64,000 nt of DNA from Arenibacter sp. F26102 (GCF_023015865.1 NZ_JALKBC010000005.1:310001-374000), one strand, 5' to 3'; numbered from the stretch's first letter, positions 1 to 8,250 are shown. Made by a program: numbers and translations. The notes: a model not told the origin generated them from the letters alone.

Positions 1-1
1 C

Positions 2-238
2 GACATTGGGGTATTGGCGGCACATAGTATTATGATTACGATGGATACGGCTTGTCTTCACACTATAAAAAAAGGGTATCCTGGTAGGCTTAACGAACAA
101 TTACTGGCCCAAGTGGCCGGCATAGAGATGATGCGCCGATTGATAGGTTTGGCCCAACTGCCTTTAAAAAGATCTCTTCAAGAAAAAAAGTTACTCTTGG
201 AGATGGCCAAGGGTTTGATTTTGAATAACGGTAATTAA
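2..238 (+). CDS. C-terminal end of a phosphotransferase, possibly methylthioribose-kinase-like (partial)
   Basis: The frame is already open at the left edge and ends at a TAA, so only the last 78 residues are present. The tail contains GIEMMRRLIGLAQLPL followed by a helical segment ending in AKGLIL. This resembles, from memory, the C-terminal helices of APH-fold sugar and 5-methylthioribose kinases, which carry a similar (K/E)MIRRxxGLAxV segment. The catalytic loop lies outside the window, so the family is inferred from the tail alone. A truncated kinase-like protein of another kind is possible. That it is a real coding end is fairly sure; the function is not. Confidence 0.5.
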   Translation, partial: DIGVLAAHSIMITMDTACLHTIKKGYPGRLNEQLLAQVAGIEMMRRLIGLAQLPLKRSLQEKKLLLEMAKGLILNNGN

Positions 239-290
239 AAATTGGCCATCTTCATTGATTTTTTTTCTTTCCAAAAACTTCTTTCAAAAA

Positions 291-350
291 GTAATAGAGC
301 ACTTATTGACTGGCCAACGGCAGGAGGGAAGGCAATGTCTGTGGAAGTAT
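291..350. repeat. Interspersed repeat R1, copy 1
   Basis: Intergenic segment with the core GACTGGCCAACGGCAGGAGG followed by a GGCAATGTCTGTGGAA tail. Related copies lie at 2599-2646 and 8421-8480. All three sit between genes in the same orientation. Nothing coding is seen in 239-493 apart from this copy. Confidence 0.7.
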
Positions 351-493
351 CTTGTAATTTCATGAATTAATCCAATAGCTATTCGCAATAAATAGGTGTC
401 ATATTTCCATAATAGGCAAAAATTAAACTAAAGCATTTTACTGTTCTACCAAAATAAAAATAATACGTAACTTATTTTCAAAATTGTTTGGTA

Positions 494-1591
494 ATGAATA
501 GAAGAAATTGGATATCAAAGGCAACACTCGGTTCAACGGGAGTGGTAATACTTCCACATTTAGGAATAGCTATGCCAAAGACCAACCTTGGTGATACCTA
601 TCTTAGATTAGCTTCCAATGAAAATCCATATGGGTGCTCGGAACAAGTAAAAAAGTCTTTTTCAACTTCTGCCGCAGGTATTAATAGATATGCTTTTCCA
701 TCAATACCTGAACTAAAAATAGCCCTGGCAAAACGTTTTCAACTTACAGCGGAAAACATTTTATTGGGAGCTGGCTCCTCCGGCCTCTTGGAAGCTGTCG
801 CCCAGTTTATGCTACAAAGGGATGGTGATGTAACCACCGCCACACCTACCTTTGATATTTTGCCTTCCATGTTGGAAAAGTTTGGCAGAAAAACACACTA
901 TATTCTCTTAAAACATGATCATACCCTTGATTTAGATGCTATGTTGGCCAAAACCAAAGAGCATCCGGGTTTGGTATATATTGTTAATCCCAATAATCCT
1001 ATTGGTACGGTCGTAGCTTCTCAAGAGCTTAGGCAGTTTATTACGGAGGCCACTAAATATTCCCATGTCTTAATTGATGAGGCCTATCTTGAATTTTGCG
1101 ATAACCCAGAATCAATGATAGATATGGTTATAAACCCAAGGGTCATGGTTATTAAAACATTCTCCAAAGTATATGGTTTGGCGGGCCTACGTATTGGGTA
1201 TGGTTTTGCACATAAAGAGTGGGCCAATGAGTTGGAAAAATTTATGATTTTCGCTGGTCTCCCTATATCCTCTCCAGCCTTTTCTGTAGCTACGGTTGCC
1301 CTTGATGATCAAAATTTTGTAGATTTTGTGGTACAAAAAAACACAGAATCCAAAGCCATTGTAGTGGAGACTTTGCGCAAATTGGAAATTGACTACATTC
1401 CGTCGCAGACTAGTTTTATTCTTTTTGATATTTCAAAATATCCAACGGAGTTTATGATGGATATGAAAAATAAGGGAATATTGATCGGGACCCGTGACTA
1501 TTTGGGCAAGCAGTGGTGTAGAGTGAGTATGGGAACGGTGGAGGAAATTAAAGAATTTACAAAAGCTCTTACGGAACTTTGGAAGGCATAA
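494..1591 (+). CDS. Exported PLP-dependent aminotransferase, HisC family
   Basis: A fold-type I aminotransferase of the histidinol-phosphate/aromatic aminotransferase group, 365 residues. Seen: substrate/cofactor motif NPNNPIGT (about 165-172), DEAY (195-198) and the PLP-lysine motif TFSKVYGLAGLRIGY with Lys at about 225. The N-terminus begins NRRNWISK followed by a hydrophobic stretch to about residue 27, which looks like a twin-arginine export signal; ordinary HisC has none. The start is the ATG at 494, preferred to an upstream TTG at 488. The next gene, 38 bp downstream on the same strand, is a PheC-like lipoprotein. The pair suggests transamination of phenylpyruvate (or another aromatic keto acid) outside the cytoplasm. 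Substrate is inferred. Confidence 0.85.
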   Translation: MNRRNWISKATLGSTGVVILPHLGIAMPKTNLGDTYLRLASNENPYGCSEQVKKSFSTSAAGINRYAFPSIPELKIALAKRFQLTAENILLGAGSSGLLEAVAQFMLQRDGDVTTATPTFDILPSMLEKFGRKTHYILLKHDHTLDLDAMLAKTKEHPGLVYIVNPNNPIGTVVASQELRQFITEATKYSHVLIDEAYLEFCDNPESMIDMVINPRVMVIKTFSKVYGLAGLRIGYGFAHKEWANELEKFMIFAGLPISSPAFSVATVALDDQNFVDFVVQKNTESKAIVVETLRKLEIDYIPSQTSFILFDISKYPTEFMMDMKNKGILIGTRDYLGKQWCRVSMGTVEEIKEFTKALTELWKA

Positions 1592-1629
1592 AAATTATCG
1601 TGTTCAGGCACGTTTTTTAAAATTAGTCC

Positions 1630-2466
1630 ATGTTAAAAATTAACTTCCGAATTAAAAATAGAATTTTTTTATTTGTATTAATTCTACTTACGGCCTGTAA
1701 CCCTAAATTTCCCATTACCAACAAGTATTCCAATTCGGTTGCAGCTAATGTATCACCAATATTAAATACTATACTGGTTAGGGATACCATTAATATTGGT
1801 ACTACAGGTGATTTTATGCCATTTTCCTATAAAACAGACTCTAGTAACAACTATTTGGGAATAGATATAGCAATGGCCAAAGATTTAGCCAGGCACCTTG
1901 GTGTAAACCTTAAATTTATAGAAACCAAGTGGCCTACATTAATGACAGATTTAATGGAGGGAAAGTTTGATGTTGGTATGAGTGGCATCACCATTACCAA
2001 CGCTAGAGAAAAACAAGCATTATTTAGCATTCCGCTGTATTCTAGCGGGAAGGTTGCTATAACTAGGGATGAAAATGTTTCTTTATACACTAGTATAGAA
2101 AGCATTAACAGAAAAGAGGTTAAGGTTATTTTTAATCCTGGCGGTACCAATGAATCTTTCGCCAGAGAAAATTTTCCAAATGCCACACTGATATTGAATG
2201 AAGACAACATAACCATTTTTCAAAAACTGATAGACAAAGAAGCAGATGTAATGGTTACGGATGCTATAGAAACTAGAATACAAGAACAAATACATAAAGA
2301 ACTAGAAGCTGTTAAATTTAACAAGCCCTTTAATTCTTTTGACTTTGGCTATCTTATCCAAAAAGACTCCGTTTTTAAAAGGGTTATTGATGAATGGCTT
2401 TTAGTAAAAAAACAAGATAGTATAGTGGAAAAACTATTACAACAGGAAATAACCAAATTGGAGTAA
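1630..2466 (+). CDS. pheC: Cyclohexadienyl (prephenate/arogenate) dehydratase-like lipoprotein
   Basis: Periplasmic-binding-protein fold (SBP family 3), 278 residues, with a lipobox LLTAC (Cys23). Beyond the general fold it keeps motifs I associate with PheC rather than with amino-acid binding proteins: TTGDFMPFSY (58-67), a WPTLMTDL segment (101-108), SGITI, FSIPLY, NPGGTNESFARENF (169-182) and an ADVMVTDAIE segment (205-214). PheC converts prephenate to phenylpyruvate or arogenate to phenylalanine in the periplasm of some Gram-negative bacteria. Here the protein would be membrane-anchored by its lipid. It follows an exported aromatic-type aminotransferase, so the two could complete phenylalanine synthesis from exported prephenate. 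The alternative is an ordinary amino-acid-binding lipoprotein, but no ABC transporter genes are adjacent. Confidence 0.75.
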   Translation: MLKINFRIKNRIFLFVLILLTACNPKFPITNKYSNSVAANVSPILNTILVRDTINIGTTGDFMPFSYKTDSSNNYLGIDIAMAKDLARHLGVNLKFIETKWPTLMTDLMEGKFDVGMSGITITNAREKQALFSIPLYSSGKVAITRDENVSLYTSIESINRKEVKVIFNPGGTNESFARENFPNATLILNEDNITIFQKLIDKEADVMVTDAIETRIQEQIHKELEAVKFNKPFNSFDFGYLIQKDSVFKRVIDEWLLVKKQDSIVEKLLQQEITKLE

Positions 2467-2598
2467 TTTTTTGGCACTAGTATGGACCCGGGATTTTTAT
2501 TATATTGGCTATTGTTGTGGATTTATGCTATTTATGGGTGAGATGAAGAATATTTATATATCGCCTATTGGATAGAAGAACCTAATGTTCTGGCTACC

Positions 2599-2646
2599 TT
2601 TTAACTGACCAACGGCGGGAGGGATGTAAATGTGTGTGGAATGGTA
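2599..2646. repeat. Interspersed repeat R1, copy 2
   Basis: Core AACTGACCAACGGCGGGAGG followed by GTGTGTGGAATGG; shares the core and tail with copies at 291-350 and 8421-8480. Lies between the pheC-like gene and the next gene. Confidence 0.7.
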
Positions 2647-2684
2647 TTTTATATACAAACGCTGAAAAACTAGAAGAGTTGCAT

Positions 2685-2692
2685 TAATTTTG
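2685..2692 (+). promoter_or_regulatory. Candidate Bacteroidota -7 promoter box (TAATTTTG)
   Basis: Matches the TAnnTTTG -7 consensus of the Bacteroidota primary sigma factor and sits about 30 bp before the TTG start at 2722. No convincing -33 TTTG box was found at the expected distance. Confidence 0.35.
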
Positions 2693-2721
2693 TATTATAT
2701 ATTTTACATAAAATTAGAGAC

Positions 2722-3321
2722 TTGTTAGAGAAAAGACAACAATTACCCCAAAAACAATTTATAGATGCAGATTATTTCATTTATTGTTTGGAAGGGGTTC
2801 ATGAAATAGAAATGGACAAGGTTACCGAAGCCCAAGAAAACTTGGAACAATTGGCCATGAAATATGGAATAGCAAGTATATATAAAACATGCGACACTAT
2901 TGAAGGACTGGAAGATAGCTTAAATGCACTGATCTTGGATGATCATAATTTTAAAGACTATGAAATAATCTACTTGGTTATGACTGGTGAAGCAAATAGT
3001 ATTTGTTTAAATGACTACTATTATAGTTTACAGGAAATTGCAGAAATTTTTGAAGGAAGGTTAAAAGGAAAGATTTTACATTTTTCAAATGCAAAAATTC
3101 TAGATTTAGACGAAGAGGAAGCTCAATATTTTTTGGATATCACTGGCGCAAAAGGTGTTTCTGGCTATGGTAATGAGTTTAATGGAATAAGCAGCTCAAA
3201 TCTTGATATAGCATTCTTTAACTTATTTAAAGAAGATGATAATATGTTGGATGTTGTAGAAGAGTTGCACCAAAGACATTACAATGTCTGCAAATTGCTC
3301 GATTTTAGAATGTATTATTAA
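2722..3321 (+). CDS. Conserved protein resembling CHAT-like DUF6642 proteins, catalytic residues apparently lost
   Basis: 199 residues, acidic, no signal peptide. The middle resembles, from memory, small Bacteroidota CHAT-like proteins in which a (F/H)HG segment and a GSC segment supply His and Cys. Here the equivalent places read LVMTGEAN (about 91-98) and LHFSNAKIL, so neither His nor Cys is kept; a downstream TGAKGVSGYGNEF segment matches the usual TGAxAVSGY. The start is a TTG at 2722; the first in-frame ATG would remove about 30 residues that look like part of the fold (DYFIYCLEG). The gene stands alone and ends before a bidirectional terminator. Function unknown; family match is moderate. 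Confidence 0.6.
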   Translation: MLEKRQQLPQKQFIDADYFIYCLEGVHEIEMDKVTEAQENLEQLAMKYGIASIYKTCDTIEGLEDSLNALILDDHNFKDYEIIYLVMTGEANSICLNDYYYSLQEIAEIFEGRLKGKILHFSNAKILDLDEEEAQYFLDITGAKGVSGYGNEFNGISSSNLDIAFFNLFKEDDNMLDVVEELHQRHYNVCKLLDFRMYY

Positions 3322-3432
3322 AGCCAGAAGATTGCTAAGAAAATCGACCTTTAACTAGTACTTTTCATTGAATACGATTTGTTTTCGAAACATAATGTCT
3401 ATCGCCTGCATGAAAGAACTCATCCGGGTAGG

Positions 3433-3483
3433 TTATGACATTTTCTTTTTTATGATTTTGTAGAATGTGTTCTGATTCAAGGA
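3433..3483 (-). pseudogene. Short remnant of a LytTR regulator gene
   Basis: Minus-strand reading gives SLNQNTFYKI before running into a stop. The neighbouring LytTR regulator has SLDQNTFYRI in its DNA-binding domain. At DNA level, 19 of 20 bases at 3461-3480 match 4454-4473. There is no flanking open frame, so this looks like a leftover of a duplicated or decayed regulator. Confidence 0.4.
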
Positions 3484-3524
3484 GCACACTTTAAGAAGAA
3501 ATAAATGAACCATGATAAATAAAG

Positions 3525-3551
3525 AACCCAGTCTAAAATATAGACTGGGTT
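3525..3551. terminator. Bidirectional terminator hairpin
   Basis: Perfect 11-bp stem AACCCAGTCTA / TAGACTGGGTT with an AAATA loop, between two convergent genes (2722-3321 plus, 3607-4182 minus). T-rich sequence follows on the minus side. Confidence 0.75.
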
Positions 3552-3606
3552 TCTAATGCCCAATTTCTTTGGATAAGAAAAAATGAAATCAGTTCTATTG
3601 TGGGTT

Positions 3607-4182
3607 CTACTTATTGATAAAAGCAATACCTTTTGAAACTTTTATACCGCTTTTAGTTTTCAAAGTAAAGGCATTAATCATTCCAATACCAGTAATTTTT
3701 AAGTTAGAAGTATCTGCATCACCAGAAATATGCATATTTGATATCCCATTTAAGTCAACGCTAAGATTGTTAACAGAAACCTCTAAATTTCCATTTAAAA
3801 TACCATTTCCACTTATCACTAAATCTTTTTGACTTATTGCATTATCCGAGATGAGTTTTATTTTTCCCGTCAGGGATAACTCTGAAATCCCTATATGATT
3901 CAAGTAAATAATGTATTTAGGGTTTTTGCAATTATCACAATCTTTTTTATTATAAATATATAGCTCGCCATTGCGAACTTCTGTAATTAAATCTGCTATA
4001 TCAGAGGCGTTTTTTGCCATAATCTCCATCGAATGGGAGGAGTTTCTTTCTAAATGAAGCTCCACACTACCAACAAGATTTACCTTATCAAATCTTTCTA
4101 AATTTCGGGTTTCCTTTTCATTTATTGTGCTACAGCTATTAAATAAAATTCCGAATAATGTAATAAATATTATTTTTTTCAT
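3607..4182 (-). CDS. Head GIN domain (DUF2807) lipoprotein
   Basis: 191 residues. An N-terminal hydrophobic segment ends in lipobox FNSC (Cys16), so a lipoprotein is expected. The body matches the pattern of putative auto-transporter adhesin 'head GIN' domains: FDKVNLVGSVELHLERN at the start, then repeated beta-strand turns (LSLTGKIKL, LVISGNGIL, LSVDLNGIS, LKITGIGMI). These predicted beta-helix proteins are frequent in Flavobacteriaceae and their role is unknown. It lies downstream of a LytTR/His_kinase pair on the same strand, 112 bp away, and could be a target or a co-transcribed gene. Confidence 0.8.
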   Translation of the reverse strand: MKKIIFITLFGILFNSCSTINEKETRNLERFDKVNLVGSVELHLERNSSHSMEIMAKNASDIADLITEVRNGELYIYNKKDCDNCKNPKYIIYLNHIGISELSLTGKIKLISDNAISQKDLVISGNGILNGNLEVSVNNLSVDLNGISNMHISGDADTSNLKITGIGMINAFTLKTKSGIKVSKGIAFINK

Positions 4183-4294
4183 GATTTACTATTGTTTGAA
4201 TTAATATGGGTGCAATATCAGTCTAAACCTTTCTTATGAACAGTCATTTTTGCCAGACTATCGTAATGGGTGTTTGAACTGTAATCTAATCTCG

Positions 4295-5047
4295 CTACAT
4301 ATTCATCCATTTCTTGAAATCACTTGTTTTTGGTCTACTGACGATAAACTCCTGGTCACGTGGATTTGAAATGGAAAGTTTGACTCGATGATTGAAATAC
4401 GGGACCATTTTCTGAATGGAAGATTTAGCTACAATCTGTCCACGATTAATTCTATAGAATGTGTTCTGATCCAATGAACCCAATAATTCATCCATTGTTT
4501 CTTCGATAATAAAGCGCCTATTTGAGGTCACGCCAAAAGTGATGCTATCCTCAGAATAACAATACAGCAGTTCTGAAACCTTGATTTGCACAAACCCATT
4601 TCCCTCTTTGACTAACAAGCCCTCTCTTTTAGGGGGTGCCTGCATACTGCCAAGTAGTTGCTTTAATATGTAAGGGTGTATAGCAGCTGGTTTATTAGAC
4701 TTCAAGAATTTGTCCAAGGCGGTATTCAAAGCATCTTTTTGAATGGGTTTTAACAGGTAATCTACACTATTCACTTTAAATGCTTGGATAGCATATTGAT
4801 CAAAAGCCGTTGTAAATATAATCGGGGCTTCTACCTCTATTTTTTGAAAAACCTCAAAACTTAATCCATCGGCCAATTGAATGTCCATAAATACCAAATC
4901 AGGGGTGTTGTTTTTTTGAAACCATAGCACGGCATCTTCAACGGTATCGATTATATCCAATAATTTATAATAGAAACTACACTCTTTTAGCATGCGTTCT
5001 AATTGGCTTGCCGCCCGTGTTTCATCTTCAATTATTAATATTTCCAT
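4295..5047 (-). CDS. LytTR-family response regulator
   Basis: 250 residues. Receiver domain at about 1-118 with acidic pocket IIEDE, phospho-acceptor Asp55 in LVFMDIQL, Thr in FTTAF and Lys100 in LLKPIQ. The LytTR DNA-binding domain covers about 145-250 (SELLYCYSEDSITF, NTFYRINRGQIV). The start ATG lies inside the end of the kinase gene (20-bp overlap), as expected of a translationally coupled two-component pair. Target genes are unknown; the adjacent head-GIN lipoprotein is a candidate. Confidence 0.92.
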   Translation of the reverse strand: MEILIIEDETRAASQLERMLKECSFYYKLLDIIDTVEDAVLWFQKNNTPDLVFMDIQLADGLSFEVFQKIEVEAPIIFTTAFDQYAIQAFKVNSVDYLLKPIQKDALNTALDKFLKSNKPAAIHPYILKQLLGSMQAPPKREGLLVKEGNGFVQIKVSELLYCYSEDSITFGVTSNRRFIIEETMDELLGSLDQNTFYRINRGQIVAKSSIQKMVPYFNHRVKLSISNPRDQEFIVSRPKTSDFKKWMNM

Positions 5048-6113
5048 AGCTGTTTTTGTGTTCTGATGTTTTCAATAAGGGAAGAGAAACAGAAAAGTGA
5101 TTTCCATTATTTACAATTTCAACTGATTTTCCGGTAATCAATGCGTACCGCTTTTCAATATTTTTAAGCCCAACTTTAGTTGATGGCAGTTGCGTCGATT
5201 TTATTTGGATTCTATTGTCCACAGTAACACAATTATCCTCGATATTTATATTTATTTCTAGTGGTTTCGCTCTAGAAATCACATTGTGCTTAATCGCATT
5301 TTCCAATAAAAGTTGTAGGCTCATCGGCACAATCATAGCATCTAGCGAAGCTTTCGGAATATTCCAATTCAATTTCAAATTGTCTCCGAACCGCTCCGAT
5401 TGTATGTGTATATATGCTTTAGAAAATTTTAATTCATCTCGAAGCGTAATCAAATTGGCGTTGCCCGCTTCTAGAAGAAAGCGATACATATCCGATAGTT
5501 TGTCTACAAATTCCTTTGCATCTTCTATGGAGTTTTGATCGATGATATCACGTAACGTATTAAGGGTATTAAAGAAAAAGTGTGGTTGGGCCTGATTTCG
5601 GAGGGCGTCTAATTGAGCTTGAATGATGGCCTGCTTCGACTGTTCTTCTTCTCTAATCGATTTTTTGAGACGTACATAAAAATAGATGGCTTCGTAGATG
5701 GCCATAGTCATAATACTGATAAAAATTATGGTTAATAAAGCTTTGGCCCTTTCTTGGAAGTTATAAGTGACATTTAATGAAAAATATGAGAAAAATTTGG
5801 TTCCAATAAAATCAACCGAAACTACTGTGAAAACAACGGCTAATAGCAAAAATAAAATGCGCTGAACACTATCCTTTAAGTAAGGATATTTCATACGCAA
5901 AAAAATCATGAAAGCCCTGTTAATAATCCAATCTGTTATAGAAAAAATCAAAACAACAACAATGGTTATGATTGCCTCAACAAAAGAAAGGCTAAAAATT
6001 GATGCATTAAAAAGGTAAATTGAAGCAATCCCTAAAATCAAAATACCTAGAACCGAAAACCAAAAGTCGTCAAAGCCTATATATTTTATGCGTTTCTCTT
6101 TATTTACTAGCAT
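5028..6113 (-). CDS. LytS-type sensor histidine kinase (His_kinase family)
   Basis: 361 residues. Four hydrophobic segments at about 20-38, 45-60, 86-105 and 125-147 form the membrane part; no extracellular sensor domain is obvious. The kinase core has the His_kinase motif QAQPHFFFNTLNTL with His178 as phosphorylation site, then LLENAIKHNVI as N-box and VGLKNIEKRY near the C-terminus. It is encoded upstream of and overlapping its LytTR partner. The signal is unknown. The ATG at 6113 is the first start in frame. Confidence 0.92.
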   Translation of the reverse strand: MLVNKEKRIKYIGFDDFWFSVLGILILGIASIYLFNASIFSLSFVEAIITIVVVLIFSITDWIINRAFMIFLRMKYPYLKDSVQRILFLLLAVVFTVVSVDFIGTKFFSYFSLNVTYNFQERAKALLTIIFISIMTMAIYEAIYFYVRLKKSIREEEQSKQAIIQAQLDALRNQAQPHFFFNTLNTLRDIIDQNSIEDAKEFVDKLSDMYRFLLEAGNANLITLRDELKFSKAYIHIQSERFGDNLKLNWNIPKASLDAMIVPMSLQLLLENAIKHNVISRAKPLEININIEDNCVTVDNRIQIKSTQLPSTKVGLKNIEKRYALITGKSVEIVNNGNHFSVSLPLLKTSEHKNSYGNINN

Positions 6114-6455
6114 AGTAATTCGATAAAAGTTTAACTAAAGACATAACTTGTATAATCTTAGAAAAGATAAGCCATTGTGATTGGTTTCTAAATTAAGGCA
6201 CAAAACATTAAATTATAGGTCAAATATTAAATCTTTGATTGATTTATAAAATGACTTTTGGTTGAATCATCGTTAAGAATGGTTGAATTGTAAAATTTGT
6301 GTCTAGATTTTCTATTCTGTAAAACACTATTTTTAAATGACGAAAGGGATGGGAGAGAAGAGGTAGATTTCTTTAAAGGAGCGAACTGGCGTGTTGGCCT
6401 TTTATCTACAAGTATTCTTGAAATGGTAGAAAATAGACTAGGGGGCTAGTTAATA

Positions 6456-6482
6456 GTTAGAATGGATCCTAAAATATAGCGA
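6456..6482. repeat. Island boundary block X, copy 1
   Basis: 24 of 27 bases match 13226-13252 (core ATCCTAAAATATAGCGA versus ATCCTAAAATTTAGCGA). Further weak similarity continues to both sides (for example CCAAAATTATCT shortly downstream in each copy). It precedes the RES/Xre pair. Confidence 0.6.
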
Positions 6483-6512
6483 ATGAGCGCCACTGCGCCA
6501 GCTGGCTCCTTC

Positions 6513-6549
6513 GCTAAAAATGTACTTTGGGTACATTTTCATTACGCTC
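6513..6549. repeat. Hairpin-bearing repeat, copy 1
   Basis: Contains the perfect 9-bp inverted repeat AAAATGTAC-TTTGG-GTACATTTT. The same 37-base segment recurs at 6667-6703 with one or two differences. Confidence 0.6.
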
Positions 6550-6666
6550 AGTCCTGTTCCAAAATTATCTACGTGACAAAAGAAATTAGCCAGTGGCTGA
6601 CTGATTGCTTTTGGTGGCGGGTTGAAGCGGCTGCCTTCATAATGCCAACGCTGCGTCTCGCTCCAA

Positions 6667-6703
6667 GCTAAAAATGTACTTTGGGTACATTTTCATAACG
6701 CTC
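6667..6703. repeat. Hairpin-bearing repeat, copy 2
   Basis: Second direct copy of the AAAATGTAC / GTACATTTT hairpin segment, 154 bp after the first. Confidence 0.6.
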
Positions 6704-6865
6704 GGCCGTGTTTCTTTTTTTATCAAGAAAAAAAGAAAAGAACTTCGAAAAATACAATTTAATAGAAACGTGGTTAGGTGCCAGTTTTGACTGTTATTTA
6801 AAAATAAAAGTCAAAATGAAACGTTATACGCTTCAAAATGACTATATTTAATAAAAACAAGTATA

Positions 6866-7450
6866 ATGGCAACTACAAAAAAAAATGTTTCTTCTGGAAA
6901 ATCAGTTGGGAGAAAGGAATCTACTTCAAGGCCAGGAAAAAACCAAGTTAAAGTAAAATCAAATCAAAATTGGAGGATTAATTTAAGTTCTGACACGCAG
7001 CACACTAAGGTCTTTGGGTCATGGTTGACCAAAATTATTCCAGACCTTGATAAAGATAGAGGACGCATTGACGACGATGACACAATGATGAAAATAGTTC
7101 GAATTGCAAGAAAAGGAATTGCCCAAAAGCAATATGCAGTATTAAAAAAAGAATTGCAATTTTCAAAAGAAGATTGGATGCATATTCTTGATTCTTCTGA
7201 AAGCACACTTAGACGTCTTGATAAGAAGGATTTTTTGGACAAAAGACATAGTGAGAAACTTGCAGACATTGCTATGCTAGGAGATTATGGTGAAGAAGTT
7301 TTTGGGTCAAGTGAAATCTTTTTAGATTGGTTAGATACGGAGAGTCCAGCTTTAGATGATATCAGACCGAAAGAACTTCTAGATACTTCACAAGGAATAA
7401 GTATAGTTAAAATGGAGCTTGGGCGAATCGATCATGGCATTAATTTGTAA
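6866..7450 (+). CDS. Xre/MbcA/ParS-type antitoxin of a RES toxin
   Basis: 194 residues. A basic, low-complexity N-terminus is followed by a helical region (MKIVRIARKGIAQKQYAVLKKEL) and a C-terminal DUF2384-like segment: LADIAMLGDYGEEVFGSSEIFLDWLDTESPAL and ELLDTSQGISIVKMELGRIDHG. This is the pattern of antitoxins paired with RES-domain toxins, which bind DNA and cover the toxin active site. Its stop overlaps the toxin start by one base (TAATG), so the two are translationally coupled. Autoregulation of the promoter is expected from the family but no operator was identified. Confidence 0.88.
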   Translation: MATTKKNVSSGKSVGRKESTSRPGKNQVKVKSNQNWRINLSSDTQHTKVFGSWLTKIIPDLDKDRGRIDDDDTMMKIVRIARKGIAQKQYAVLKKELQFSKEDWMHILDSSESTLRRLDKKDFLDKRHSEKLADIAMLGDYGEEVFGSSEIFLDWLDTESPALDDIRPKELLDTSQGISIVKMELGRIDHGINL

Positions 7451-7911
7451 TGAAGTTATATAGATTTTCAAATATAAAATATGCGCAATTAATTGATGGA
7501 AATGGCGCTTCAATAAATTCTGGAAGATGGAATAGTTTAAATGTTCCGATGATTTATGCAAGTTCCACCGCATCTTTAGCATTTTTAGAACTCCTTAGAA
7601 GATTCAAACCTAGGCATATCCCCATTAATTTCTGTTTGATAGAATATGCTTTGGATGATAAGGTAAGTATTCTTGAAATTACCGCTAAAGAGCTTCCAGT
7701 CAATTGGGACAGTCCAATTCATAATGATAAAACACAATTAATTGGTGACAAGTTTATTAGGGATAATAAACACCTCTTATTAAAGGTGCCTTCCGTATTG
7801 TTGCCTAGTGAATACCATTATAACATTAATCCTTTACATCCAGATATAAAAAAACTTTCGATAAATGAAATTGTAAAAACACCAATAAACCTTAAACTAT
7901 TTGCCAAGTAA
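7450..7911 (+). CDS. RES-domain toxin (NAD-degrading family)
   Basis: 153 residues, usual length for a RES toxin. Seen: GASINSGRWNS near the N-terminus, MIYASSTASLAFLELL, a LPVNWDSP segment, IGDKFIRD, and LLKVPSVLLPSEYHYNINPLHP near the end. These match the conserved Arg, Glu and Ser positions of RES proteins, which deplete NAD+ in the family members studied. The antitoxin gene precedes it directly. It lies immediately before one of the 207-bp repeats that bound the CBASS block, so it is the first module of the accessory island. Confidence 0.9.
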   Translation: MKLYRFSNIKYAQLIDGNGASINSGRWNSLNVPMIYASSTASLAFLELLRRFKPRHIPINFCLIEYALDDKVSILEITAKELPVNWDSPIHNDKTQLIGDKFIRDNKHLLLKVPSVLLPSEYHYNINPLHPDIKKLSINEIVKTPINLKLFAK

Positions 7912-8043
7912 CGAATGTCATATATTAAAGGCAATCTATTTGATATAATGTTAGAAACGCCTAGAGTAACTGTTGAAATATAGACAAGAGAGGTAGCAAG
8001 TGCTCAGAAATTTTGTTTTCTAAAACGTACGCGAGAAAATGGA

Positions 8044-8250
8044 ATTACCCTGTGGGTGATTAATTTTTTCGGCGGGTTGATGCTGTTGGCCTTGTAGGCG
8101 AAAAATCAATAACAATTTTACTACGTGGCGCAAATTAGCTTTGACATACGCAGTCTATTACTAACATCCGGTGGATGTTGATAATAGCTTGCGAGATGAT
8201 GCGGGGGCTTATGATGCTAACGCCCCATATCTGCAATTATATCAAATAGC
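8044..8250 (+). repeat. 207-bp direct repeat Y, left copy
   Basis: Matches 13840-14046 over 207 bases with a single difference noticed (TAGCTTGCGAG here, TAGCTGGCGAG there); constant offset of 5,796 bases. Inside is an imperfect hairpin at 8155-8187 with 15 paired positions, two mismatched, around a GGT loop (arm end AACATCC / GGATGTT). Together the two copies bracket the CBASS and sigma/ImmA genes. Confidence 0.9.

Larger units (their letters stand above)
6114..6865. other. 752-bp gene-free stretch at the left edge of the accessory island
   Basis: Contains no convincing gene. It holds a 27-base block at 6456-6482 matching 13226-13252, two copies of a hairpin-bearing segment (6513-6549 and 6667-6703) and a TTTTTTATCAAGAAAAAA-type segment near 6719-6740 that recurs near 13340. 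A short frame at 6483-6671 falls wholly inside this repetitive DNA and is not called. Confidence 0.6.

Noticed and set aside
1592-1629. Terminator between the aminotransferase and pheC-like genes
   Set aside because: Only a 4-bp CGTG/CACG stem with a T-run; too weak to separate the pair.
1851-2216. Long minus-strand frame inside the pheC-like gene
   Set aside because: Shadow of a well-supported plus-strand gene with clear family motifs.
6483-6671. 62-residue plus-strand frame in the island's left flank
   Set aside because: It lies entirely in repetitive hairpin DNA, has an odd Trp/Cys-rich product and no start context.
8155-8187. Hairpin in repeat Y as an integron attC site
   Set aside because: The stem is clear but the attC core signatures are not convincingly present and no integron integrase is in the window.
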